From Candidatus Altimarinota bacterium (GTDB taxonomy: Bacteria > Patescibacteriota > Gracilibacteria > CAIRYL01): 11,599 nucleotides of DNA. Every line of letters begins with the position of its first letter. The stretch's first letter is position 1. The notes under the pieces were generated by a model. The model was not told the DNA's origin. It did not search any database and was given only the letters and a program-made list of their open reading frames with translations. The stretch is from assembly GCA_027053135.1 (NCBI GenBank), contig JALUEA010000072.1:1-11599 (forward strand), read 5' to 3'. Positions 1 to 7,654 of this stretch are shown in pieces. Position numbers and translations under genes: made by a program.

Positions 1-1709
1 GACCGAATAAATTCTTCATAAAAATATAAACACTCATTTCCTCGTAATTTCCCTTCATAGATAGCAACATACAAATCCAGCACAGAAGTAAATTCATTAC
101 CTAGAAAAGCTAAAAACTCAGGATTATCACATTGTACATCAACAATTCCTAACCGTTTTGTATCAAATACAGATTGAAGAATATCGTGTCCTTGTTGTAC
201 TTTTTGGTGATATGGATGTTCTGATAGTACCTGAGAAATATATTCTCTATAAAGAAATGAACAATCTAACCATAATCGTTTTAGTTGAGGAGAATCGAGA
301 AACGTACATTCAATAATATCATTGTTTTTTACAAGAGTATTCAATGGTTGTACAACCGAATTGATGCGTATTTCTTTTATATTCTGAAACCGCGTCGGAT
401 ATAAAAGAATTCCTACATCAAGAGCTGTAGCACCTTTAGGAATATATACGGATCCTTTTTCTTCATTATGAATTCTTATTTGAGGAGAAAGTATTTTCTT
501 TTTAATAGAAGAAAGAGTATGTTCAGATTCTTTATGCAGTGTATGGAGCGATGCATCAGATAAGAGCGGTAAGAAATAGTTTTTTTGGTATACTTCGAGA
601 AATACTCCGAGTGTATTTCGTTTATGCATTTCTGAAGAAACGATATGGACTGCAACGATTTCTGTGTTATGAAGAATATAATGTGCATGTAACGCTTGGT
701 ATTTATTTATTTTTGGATGAGAAATATAATCAGAAAATGATCCTTTTTTGAAATAGAGTTTTGTATTGAGGAGAAAAAATGTATCAAAACAGTCTTGTTT
801 TGTAGGTACTTCTATAGCAATAAACGGTTCTTCAAAAGGACTGGTATTTTGAAAGGTAATTTTTGCGTGTGGAAGGAGTGTTTGAAATTCTTGAAGAAGA
901 GAGGTGGTATTTTTGGGTACTGTATTGAGTTCATGGAATGTGTAATTATGAGGAGATAAGGCTCGTTCACAAGCGTGTTCTAACATATTTTTCATATTCC
1001 ATACTCCTAACCGTTTTGCAGCTGCGATGTAGATATTTACGGTTTCTTGTACTTTTTTTTCTCGTTTAAGAGGATCTTTTTTCCCGGAAATAGTAATAAT
1101 ATTATGAAGTCGATCAAATATTTTGATCAATAAAATCCGACAATCGTGTTCTGCGTATTGAAATATTTTTTCTATAGAAAGGGTATTGATTTCTTCTTTT
1201 GAAGTGTGTTGGTTTTGAGATGTATACGAATTTTTTGCTACTTTACTCACTCCTTCTATTAAATGATACACTGTTTCTCCAAACGTGTTTTTAATATGAG
1301 TAGAAATATATTCTCTACTCTCTTTGTCTTCCATAGTATCGGAAGTGTAGTCTTCGATAGTATCGTGTAAAATTATTGCTGATAAAAAATCAGCACAGGG
1401 TTTATATGGAAGAGCCAGTAATGCTACGATTAACGGATGAGTAATAAATGAGGCTCCTGATTCTCTATACTGTGTTTTGTGTACTTCTTGTGCTAATGCA
1501 AAGGCATTCTTCAGTTTTTGCGTATCTTGTCGGTTCGTATTATACGATTGAAAAAGATACAAAAGATTATTAAATAAAAATTCTTCTCCTGTTAATTCCA
1601 ATTGTTCAATTGCGTCAAAATTGGTATACGTAGAAAAAAAATCAATATCATAGTATTGATTTTGGGGATTGGTATCTTTTATGGGGTTTGAGAGAAGTTT
1701 TTTCGTCAT
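1..1709 (-). CDS. RelA/SpoT-homologue (RSH) protein, hydrolase-type, 3' end outside window
   Basis: This is a partial gene: 569 codons from the ATG at 1709 to the left edge with no stop. The next in-frame triplets upstream of that ATG reach a TGA without another start, so the start is secure. The N-terminal HD domain (about residues 60-235) matches the ppGpp 3'-pyrophosphohydrolase. It has R82, H91 in ITHP, HDTIED at 115-120 and DRLHN at 199-203, covering the metal and catalytic residues of the family. Residues 290-365 resemble the synthetase domain (DYISHPK at 327-333, KYQALH at 336-341, EMH at 360-362). However, the ATP-binding R-x-K-x-x-x-S segment is missing, the catalytic Asp aligns with P295, and the E-x-Q-x-R strand reads A353-V-H-I-V357. 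A TGS domain follows (about 410-470, YIPKGATALDVG), then the start of the helical region. I infer a cytoplasmic ppGpp hydrolase that is probably unable to synthesise ppGpp. Whether C-terminal ACT domains follow cannot be seen. Confidence 0.9.
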   Translation of the reverse strand, partial: MTKKLLSNPIKDTNPQNQYYDIDFFSTYTNFDAIEQLELTGEEFLFNNLLYLFQSYNTNRQDTQKLKNAFALAQEVHKTQYRESGASFITHPLIVALLALPYKPCADFLSAIILHDTIEDYTSDTMEDKESREYISTHIKNTFGETVYHLIEGVSKVAKNSYTSQNQHTSKEEINTLSIEKIFQYAEHDCRILLIKIFDRLHNIITISGKKDPLKREKKVQETVNIYIAAAKRLGVWNMKNMLEHACERALSPHNYTFHELNTVPKNTTSLLQEFQTLLPHAKITFQNTSPFEEPFIAIEVPTKQDCFDTFFLLNTKLYFKKGSFSDYISHPKINKYQALHAHYILHNTEIVAVHIVSSEMHKRNTLGVFLEVYQKNYFLPLLSDASLHTLHKESEHTLSSIKKKILSPQIRIHNEEKGSVYIPKGATALDVGILLYPTRFQNIKEIRINSVVQPLNTLVKNNDIIECTFLDSPQLKRLWLDCSFLYREYISQVLSEHPYHQKVQQGHDILQSVFDTKRLGIVDVQCDNPEFLAFLGNEFTSVLDLYVAIYEGKLRGNECLYFYEEFIR

Positions 1710-1726
1710 AATAAGTGAGAAAATAC

Positions 1727-1732
1727 AGTATA
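1727..1732 (-). promoter_or_regulatory. Possible -10 element for the RSH gene
   Basis: Read on the minus strand, these bases are TATACT, 17 bases before the ATG at 1709. Initiation would leave a leader of only about 10 bases. No convincing -35 hexamer lies 16-18 bases upstream and the TGn extension is absent, so this is a tentative call. Confidence 0.3.
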
Positions 1733-1759
1733 CTCATGCAGTTTAGCACAGAAGAAAAA

Positions 1760-1788
1760 TTGTAAAAAATTTTGATTGGAATTATACT
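1760..1788 (+). promoter_or_regulatory. Sigma-70-type promoter for hom-lysC-pmt
   Basis: TTGTAA at 1760-1765 and TATACT at 1783-1788 are separated by exactly 17 bases, close to the housekeeping consensus. Transcription would begin near 1795, giving a leader of about 23 bases before the ATG at 1818. This placement also rules out the in-frame TTG at 1776, which lies inside the promoter. Confidence 0.65.
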
Positions 1789-1817
1789 ACAGATATTACT
1801 TTGTAGCCCCTTTCTCT

Positions 1818-2765
1818 ATGAGATCTTTACATATTGCAATTTTTGGCTTTGGTACAGTAGGAAAAAGTATTTTTCGTATTCTTAATACACCATCACAGTA
1901 TCCTATTACCATTAAATATATCGCTGTTCGCAATCGTAAAAAAATCGATAAAAATATTATACAAAATACAACAACAATCTTTACTGAAAATCATGATGAT
2001 ATTTGGAATGACCCAGAAATTGATTGTATTATTGAAGTAATTGGAGGAACTGATATTGCGAAAGATATCATTTACAAAGCAATAAACACACAACGAAATG
2101 TTATTACAGCAAATAAAGCAGTATTAGCGGAATTTGGAAATGAAATTTTTGAACATGCACAAAAAAATAAAGTCACAATAGGATTTGAAGCCAGTGTAGC
2201 TGGAGGCATTCCTCTTATAAAAACACTTCAAAATCATTTTTCCTTTGGAAAGATATCTTCTATAGAAGGAATCCTAAACGGGACATGTAACTATATTCTC
2301 TCAGAATTAGAAAATAATCCAAATAAAAATTATACTGAAGTAGTACAAGAAGCATATGAAAAAGGATTTGCAGAACGTGATCCTTCAGCTGATGTAGAAG
2401 GAATAGATACAGCGTCAAAACTTGCTATATTATCTACTCTTTGTTTTCACACACCAATTCCAAAAACAACAGATTTTCCCGTAACAGGAATTTCTCATAT
2501 ATCATCTCATGATATTTCCACTGCACAAAAACACAATAAAAAAATACGACTTATTGCCCGTGCAACAAAACAACACGATTCAGTACACCTTACAGTACAA
2601 CCAGAAGAAATATCAGAAAATTCACCTTTTTACTCTGTCAATGGACCAGATAATATGATAATTATTACTCATGAATATCTTGGAAAAATTATTTTACAAG
2701 GTGCTGGTGCTGGTGGCGATGCTACTGCAATGTCAGTTATTTCTGATATTATCAATTTATTATAA
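1818..2765 (+). CDS. hom: Homoserine dehydrogenase, short form without ACT domain
   Basis: This enzyme reduces aspartate semialdehyde to homoserine with NAD(P)H, the branch step to threonine and methionine. From the ATG at 1818 it is 315 residues. Visible landmarks are the Rossmann motif GFGTVG (10-15), TANKA (97-101), ASVAGGIPLI (125-134), NGTCNYIL (154-161) and ERDPSADVEGID (186-197), with the catalytic Asp/Lys pair at D197 and K201. The C-terminus, GAGAGGDATA (295-304), closes the NAD(P) domain. Many bacterial homologues are about 430 residues because of a C-terminal ACT domain; here the protein stops after the catalytic part, so ACT-mediated threonine feedback is unlikely. The longer frame from the TTG at 1776 is rejected because it overlaps the promoter and GFGTVG would sit unusually far in. 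It is first in a transcript with lysC 21 bases downstream. No Shine-Dalgarno motif is present. Confidence 0.95.
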   Translation: MRSLHIAIFGFGTVGKSIFRILNTPSQYPITIKYIAVRNRKKIDKNIIQNTTTIFTENHDDIWNDPEIDCIIEVIGGTDIAKDIIYKAINTQRNVITANKAVLAEFGNEIFEHAQKNKVTIGFEASVAGGIPLIKTLQNHFSFGKISSIEGILNGTCNYILSELENNPNKNYTEVVQEAYEKGFAERDPSADVEGIDTASKLAILSTLCFHTPIPKTTDFPVTGISHISSHDISTAQKHNKKIRLIARATKQHDSVHLTVQPEEISENSPFYSVNGPDNMIIITHEYLGKIILQGAGAGGDATAMSVISDIINLL

Positions 2766-2786
2766 TATTTTTTATTTCTATTTATT

Positions 2787-4160
2787 ATGTTTTCATTAAA
2801 ATTCGGAGGAACATCTATGGGAAGTGCAGAAGCTATTGCACAAACAGCACAAATTATTATTCATCACCCTGAAAAAGATAAAGTCGTAACCGTTTCTGCT
2901 ATGAGTGGAGTAACCGATTTACTGTTATCATCTGCGCAATATGCAATACAAAACAATGTACAAGGCTATAAAAATATTTTACAAGAAATTGAAGAAAAAC
3001 ATAGTACAGCACTAAAAATACTGGTCAAAGAAGAGGAATTCTATAAAGAAGGCATTGATTTTATACAAACAAAACTCTCTAACCTTTCAAATTTTCTTCA
3101 TGCACTTACGGTAATTGGAGAGCTATCTTCTCGTTCAAATGATGAAATTATTGCACTTGGTGAAATTTTATCTGCAAAACTCTTATCACTGCATTTACAA
3201 GATCTTGGAGAAAAAGCAGAATTTACATCCTTAGACACTATTGTGTCATCTATGTTTAAACATGACCATACCACATCTGATAAACATTTTTTTGAATGTT
3301 TTTCACATAAACTTGGAAGTATACTTACTCCTCTTCTTGAAAAAAATGTTACCCCTATTTGTACTGGTTTTTTTGGGAAAATACCAGGAGGAATAGTAAA
3401 TGCTGTTGGGAGAGGGTACTCTGATTTCACTGCGGCACTTATAGGAAAAGCATGTAATGCTGAAGAAATACAAATTTGGACAGATGTAAGTGGAATTTTA
3501 TCTACAGATCCTCGAATTGTAAAAGAAGCACATGTTATAACAGAGCTTTCATTTAATGAAGCAACAGAACTTGCAAATCTTGGTGCAAAAGTTATTCACC
3601 CTCAAACTATTTGGCCAGCTGTAAAGAATAATATTTTAGTGCGTATTAAAAATACTATGGCACCAGATGATCCAGGAACAGCAATAACGAAAAGAGGAAA
3701 AGACTCTCATTATGCATTTAAATCTATTACTGTTCAAAAAAATATAACCGTATTAACTATTCAATCTGCGAACATGAGTGAATCTGGGATTTTAATCGAC
3801 TTATTTCAATCATGTGCATCATATGATATTTCAATAGATTTAGTATCAACCTCTGAATCAAGTATTTCTATAACAATCCAAAATGGACATCAACATTTAT
3901 CACGACTTATAACAGAACTCGAAAAACGATATATGGTCAAAACAGTTCACAATAAAGCAATTATAGCAATTGTTGGAAATGAAATGCGAAAACATATTGG
4001 AGTAGCAGGTCGATTTTTCTCTTCTCTTGCAGAAGCAAATATTAACATTTCAATGATTTCACAAGGAGCAAATGAATCAAATATTTCTGCTGTTATTGCT
4101 GGAAGCGACGCCAATAATGCAGTAAAAACTGTTCATAAAGAATTTTTTCATACTAAATAA
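2787..4160 (+). CDS. lysC: Aspartate kinase, monofunctional, with tandem ACT domains
   Basis: This enzyme phosphorylates L-aspartate, the committed step to Lys, Thr and Met. It is 457 residues, the usual length of the LysC class with an undivided N-terminal kinase domain. Motifs include KFGGTS (5-10), SAMSGVTD (37-44), LGEILSA (124-130), GRGYSDFTA (208-216), WTDVSGILSTDPR (231-243) and LGAKVIHP (265-272). Two ACT modules follow at about 315-385 and 390-457, the second carrying ISQGANESNIS (424-434). These modules normally bind lysine or threonine as feedback inhibitors, so regulation of the pathway probably sits here, since hom lacks an ACT domain. The glycine pair common in GRGGSD is Gly-Tyr here. 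Function is secure; which amino acid inhibits it cannot be told from sequence. The leader is T-rich with no Shine-Dalgarno motif, and the next gene starts one base after the stop. Confidence 0.96.
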   Translation: MFSLKFGGTSMGSAEAIAQTAQIIIHHPEKDKVVTVSAMSGVTDLLLSSAQYAIQNNVQGYKNILQEIEEKHSTALKILVKEEEFYKEGIDFIQTKLSNLSNFLHALTVIGELSSRSNDEIIALGEILSAKLLSLHLQDLGEKAEFTSLDTIVSSMFKHDHTTSDKHFFECFSHKLGSILTPLLEKNVTPICTGFFGKIPGGIVNAVGRGYSDFTAALIGKACNAEEIQIWTDVSGILSTDPRIVKEAHVITELSFNEATELANLGAKVIHPQTIWPAVKNNILVRIKNTMAPDDPGTAITKRGKDSHYAFKSITVQKNITVLTIQSANMSESGILIDLFQSCASYDISIDLVSTSESSISITIQNGHQHLSRLITELEKRYMVKTVHNKAIIAIVGNEMRKHIGVAGRFFSSLAEANINISMISQGANESNISAVIAGSDANNAVKTVHKEFFHTK

Positions 4161-4161
4161 T

Positions 4162-6081
4162 ATGTTTCAAAATATTTTCAAGACTATCACAAACAATAAA
4201 ACAATAATAGGAACAATTATTTTTTTATTTCTTGGAATTGTAAGTCGATTTTCTTTTTTAGAGACACCAAAAGAAGTTGTTTTTGATGAACACCATTTTT
4301 TTCATTTCGTATCAGAATACCAAGAAGGAAAATATTTTTTTGATATTCACCCACCTCTTGGAAAACTTATCTTATGGGCAAATGCTCAATTATACGGATT
4401 ACCAGAATTTATTGCAGAACATGAAAAAAATAAACATGATCAAGAAAAAATACAACAAGAACAAAAAACAATAAAAAATAAAATTTTAGAACTCCAAAGA
4501 CAAGCTCCTACTACCATAACAAAAAATGAAATAGAACAATTACAAACACAATTCAAAAACAATAGAACACAACTCAAGTATTTATCAACACACGACAAAA
4601 ACTTTTCTACTTTAAATATTGGACAAGAATATAGCGATACCTTAAATATTGTAGGAATACGAAGTATTCCTGCATTTTTCGGTGCAGCACTCGTTGCTCT
4701 TATGTTTTATTTTGCATACTTCCTTACTTCTTCGTATGCGATATCGGCACTTATAGGATTTTTAACACTCTTCTCTCCTGCATTTTTAGTACAATCACAA
4801 TATATATTGATGGATTCTATCCTCATGTTTTTTATTATCTTTGGTGCATTATTTTCCATTAAATACTTTCAAAATCCTACATGGAAAAATTGGATTATGG
4901 TTATTGCGTCATCTGCCATTGCCGTTTCAATAAAATGGACAGGAATGAGTCTTATAGCACTTGCAGGACTTATTTGGATTACACTTTGGTTTCGGAAAAA
5001 AATTTCATTTGTACGATTAATTACTCACTTTTTCGCCTTTTGGATTATTGTTCTTACATTTTATATGGGAACATTTGCCATTCATTTTGCTCTCTTACCA
5101 AAATCAGGAGAAGGTGATGCATTCCATACTCCTGCATTTCAAGCCAGCCTCATCCATACAAATAATGATGAACGCTCTCAAAACAATAACATAACACCAA
5201 AAACTTTTTTTCTCAATTCAACACCCCATGATGGAACAGCATTAACTTCATTTCTCCACTACAAAAAAAATCCATACTTTACACCAACACACTCAGAACA
5301 AGAAAAAAAACAACTCGCAGAATATCAAAAAGATGAATATGTATTAGACTGGGATCATTGGAAATACTACGGGAAATTTATAGAACTGAACCGACAAATG
5401 GGAGTACAAAGTGCTTCAATTCGAGATAATCATCCATTTGCCAGTACACCATCTGATTGGATTCATGGAAAAAAATCTATCTACTTATGGAATAAAGCAG
5501 AAAAGAAAAACAATCCAATCAAACCAGAAGGATTTCTTCCGCAAGCATGGAATACATACATAAAAAAATATGTATCTGATACGAATACTGATCAAAAAAA
5601 TGATACATATATTCAACAATTACACCTCTTTAGTAACCATATCGTTTGGTCACTCCTTCCATATTCCACAATAATATTAGGAATACTTCTTATCTCCTTC
5701 ACAATACTCTGTTACAAAAGAAAAAATACCCACCTACATAATACATGTAATCCGTATTATGTAAGTTCACATGTATTTATCATGTTTATGGCAATTATTA
5801 ACATTCTCCCATTCATTTTTATTGAAAGACCGAAATTTTTATATCATGCTTTTGAAAGTGTTTTATTTGGATTATTAGGACTTGCACTTGTACTCAATTC
5901 TCTTTTCCTTCTTATAGAAGAATATACCTCTATACAAAAAACTCTTCTCATACGAATTCAATGGGGAATAACAATTATAGGAGCCATTTGCTGTTTCTTA
6001 TTTTTTCTCTTTGAACTCCCTATTATTTATGGATTTCCGTTTCATACATCTATTTCACAAACACTGTTTAAATTCCTTTAA
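4162..6081 (+). CDS. GT39 protein O-mannosyltransferase (PMT family) with coiled-coil insertion
   Basis: This is a multi-spanning membrane enzyme expected to move mannose from a polyprenyl-phosphate carrier to Ser/Thr of exported proteins. After a first membrane helix (about 15-31) come the acidic pair D42-E43 in FDEHHF, and FFDIHPPLGKLI (59-70), hallmarks of the PMT family. IGQEYS (153-158) and VGIRSIPAFFGA (164-175) also match. LMDSILMFF (216-224), SIKWTG (256-261), GDAF (318-321), HPFASTPSDWI (424-434) and ERPKFLYH (555-562) follow, with several hydrophobic helices between. The large loop at about 310-495 is outside the membrane. Between HPPLGK and IGQEYS lies a charged Q/K/E-rich stretch (about 84-148) predicted as coiled coil, absent from PMT proteins as I know them. 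Its length of 639 is otherwise ordinary without MIR domains. Its start lies one base after the lysC stop, so it is probably translationally linked. Acceptor proteins are unknown. Confidence 0.9.
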   Translation: MFQNIFKTITNNKTIIGTIIFLFLGIVSRFSFLETPKEVVFDEHHFFHFVSEYQEGKYFFDIHPPLGKLILWANAQLYGLPEFIAEHEKNKHDQEKIQQEQKTIKNKILELQRQAPTTITKNEIEQLQTQFKNNRTQLKYLSTHDKNFSTLNIGQEYSDTLNIVGIRSIPAFFGAALVALMFYFAYFLTSSYAISALIGFLTLFSPAFLVQSQYILMDSILMFFIIFGALFSIKYFQNPTWKNWIMVIASSAIAVSIKWTGMSLIALAGLIWITLWFRKKISFVRLITHFFAFWIIVLTFYMGTFAIHFALLPKSGEGDAFHTPAFQASLIHTNNDERSQNNNITPKTFFLNSTPHDGTALTSFLHYKKNPYFTPTHSEQEKKQLAEYQKDEYVLDWDHWKYYGKFIELNRQMGVQSASIRDNHPFASTPSDWIHGKKSIYLWNKAEKKNNPIKPEGFLPQAWNTYIKKYVSDTNTDQKNDTYIQQLHLFSNHIVWSLLPYSTIILGILLISFTILCYKRKNTHLHNTCNPYYVSSHVFIMFMAIINILPFIFIERPKFLYHAFESVLFGLLGLALVLNSLFLLIEEYTSIQKTLLIRIQWGITIIGAICCFLFFLFELPIIYGFPFHTSISQTLFKFL

Positions 6082-6106
6082 AAATATGATATTATATACA
6101 TAAAAT
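6077..6106 (+). promoter_or_regulatory. Possible promoter for rpe-thyA
   Basis: TTTAAA at 6077-6082 and TAAAAT at 6101-6106 are 18 bases apart, about 23 bases before the rpe start. A second -10-like TATGAT lies at 6085-6090. The 48-base gap after the preceding gene is very AT-rich, so chance matches are likely. Confidence 0.3.
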
Positions 6107-6129
6107 ACAAAGAAGTATATCATACCACT

Positions 6130-6783
6130 ATGAAACAACAAAATCATGCTATTAAAATACAAGCATCATTACTCGCTTGTGATATGGGAAAAATTCAAGA
6201 AGAAATATCTGCAACCGATCCTTTTGTTAATGGTATTCATTTTGATGTTATGGATGGACAATTTGTGCCGAATCTGAGTTTTGGAGCTCCAGTTCTTCAA
6301 CACCTTTCCACAACATCAGAACTCGGATTTGATGTTCATTTAATGTGCGAAAACCCAGATATATTACTTGAAAGTTTTGTAAAAGCAGGAGCACAAGCCA
6401 TATCTGTTCATTTCGAAGCCTGTCCAAATATTCACAGAACATTACAAGTTATTAAAAACTATAATGTTTTAGCTGGAGTTGTTCTGAATCCTGGAACATC
6501 ATATCATGCTGCATATGAAGCAATTAAATTTGCCGATTATGTGCTTGTGATGAGCGTAAATCCTGGGTTTGGAGGGCAACAATTTTTACCAGAAGTACTT
6601 GAGAAAATACGAAAAATTCGAAAAAATTTTCCAGATAAAATTATTCAAATCGATGGAGGAATCAACACAAAAACAGCTCCACTTGCGATAAAAGCAGGAG
6701 CAAATTGGCTTGTAGCAGGAAGTGCTATATTTAATACAGATGATAGAGCTACAATATGTAACCGTTTACGAAATACAATATGA
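6130..6783 (+). CDS. rpe: Ribulose-phosphate 3-epimerase
   Basis: This cytoplasmic TIM-barrel enzyme interconverts D-ribulose 5-phosphate and D-xylulose 5-phosphate in the pentose phosphate pathway. It is 217 residues, the normal length. [12 protein letters not shown] (37-48) carries metal ligand H37 and catalytic D39, DVHLM (68-72) gives H70, and QIDGGI (173-178) gives the second catalytic D175. The phosphate site is VNPGFGGQ (143-150) plus AGSAIF (196-201). Near the N-terminus, where homologues usually read SILSAD, this protein has SLLACD (13-18), a mild variation. Its TGA stop overlaps the next ATG (ATGA at 6780-6783), so thyA translation is probably coupled to it. No Shine-Dalgarno motif precedes the start. 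Confidence 0.96.
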   Translation: MKQQNHAIKIQASLLACDMGKIQEEISATDPFVNGIHFDVMDGQFVPNLSFGAPVLQHLSTTSELGFDVHLMCENPDILLESFVKAGAQAISVHFEACPNIHRTLQVIKNYNVLAGVVLNPGTSYHAAYEAIKFADYVLVMSVNPGFGGQQFLPEVLEKIRKIRKNFPDKIIQIDGGINTKTAPLAIKAGANWLVAGSAIFNTDDRATICNRLRNTI

Positions 6784-7622
6784 AAGTGTATTTAGAATTA
6801 TTAAAAGATGTACGAGACAACGGTGTAAGAAAAGATGATAGAACAGGTACAGGAACACGGTCTGTATTTGGACGACAGTTTCGATGTGATTTATCAAAAG
6901 GGTTCCCTCTCCTTACAACAAAAAAAGTATTTGTAAAAGGAATCATCCACGAACTATTATGGTTTTTAAAAGGCGATACGAATATCCAATACCTTGTGGA
7001 TAATGGTGTTCATATATGGGATGAATGGGCAAATGCTAATGGTGATCTTGGACCTATTTATGGAGCACAATGGAGAAATTTTTGTGATCCTCAATATCCA
7101 CAAAATGGTATCGATCAAATTTCAGAACTCATTAAAAATTTACAACAAAACCCGTATTCAAGACGACATGTCGTGTCTGCTTGGAACCCATTAGCAATAC
7201 CAGATGAAAACAAAACATTTGAAGAAAATATTGCTAATAATAAATCGGCATTGCCAACATGTCATAGCTTCTTTCAGTTTTATGTTTCCCCTGATAAAAA
7301 GTTGTCATGTCAACTATACCAAAGAAGTGCCGATATTTTTTTAGGAGTTCCATTTAATATTGCGAGTTACGCTCTTTTAACCCATATGATTGCTCAAGTC
7401 TGTGGATTTACCGTAGGAGATTTTGTCCATACATTTGGTGATGTACATATATACAATAACCATATTCAACAAGTAAACGAACAACTATCACGAACACCAA
7501 AAACACTTCCTCAAATACAATTAAACCCTGATGTTACAAATATTTTCGATTTTACATATGATGATTTTACAATTCTTAATTACCACCCAGAACCAGCAAT
7601 AAAAGCACCAATCGCAGTATAA
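6780..7622 (+). CDS. thyA: Thymidylate synthase (folate-dependent, ThyA type)
   Basis: This enzyme methylates dUMP to dTMP using methylenetetrahydrofolate. It is 280 residues, a little over the 264 of the E. coli enzyme. Visible are the phosphate-binding DDRTGTGT (19-26), FPLLTTKK (42-49), [12 protein letters not shown] (57-68), GPIYGAQWR (91-99), [11 protein letters not shown] (127-137), the catalytic Cys161 in [10 protein letters not shown] (159-168), [15 protein letters not shown] (179-193) and GDVHIYNNH (220-228). The C-terminus APIAV matches the closing tail of the family. About a dozen extra residues sit between SAWNP and the catalytic Cys (roughly 140-155), accounting for most of the extra length. 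The start overlaps the rpe stop by ATGA. No dihydrofolate reductase gene, often beside thyA, is present in the window. Confidence 0.97.
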   Translation: MKVYLELLKDVRDNGVRKDDRTGTGTRSVFGRQFRCDLSKGFPLLTTKKVFVKGIIHELLWFLKGDTNIQYLVDNGVHIWDEWANANGDLGPIYGAQWRNFCDPQYPQNGIDQISELIKNLQQNPYSRRHVVSAWNPLAIPDENKTFEENIANNKSALPTCHSFFQFYVSPDKKLSCQLYQRSADIFLGVPFNIASYALLTHMIAQVCGFTVGDFVHTFGDVHIYNNHIQQVNEQLSRTPKTLPQIQLNPDVTNIFDFTYDDFTILNYHPEPAIKAPIAV

Positions 7623-7654
7623 AAGAGTAATACATACTTCATACTTTTGTTCAT

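Noticed and set aside
476..751. Two 70-residue reading frames on opposite strands
   Set aside because: They lie within the RSH gene in other frames and have no recognisable features.
1776..1817. In-frame TTG start adding 14 residues to homoserine dehydrogenase
   Set aside because: It lies inside the promoter, upstream of the expected transcription start, and would push the Rossmann motif unusually far from the N-terminus.
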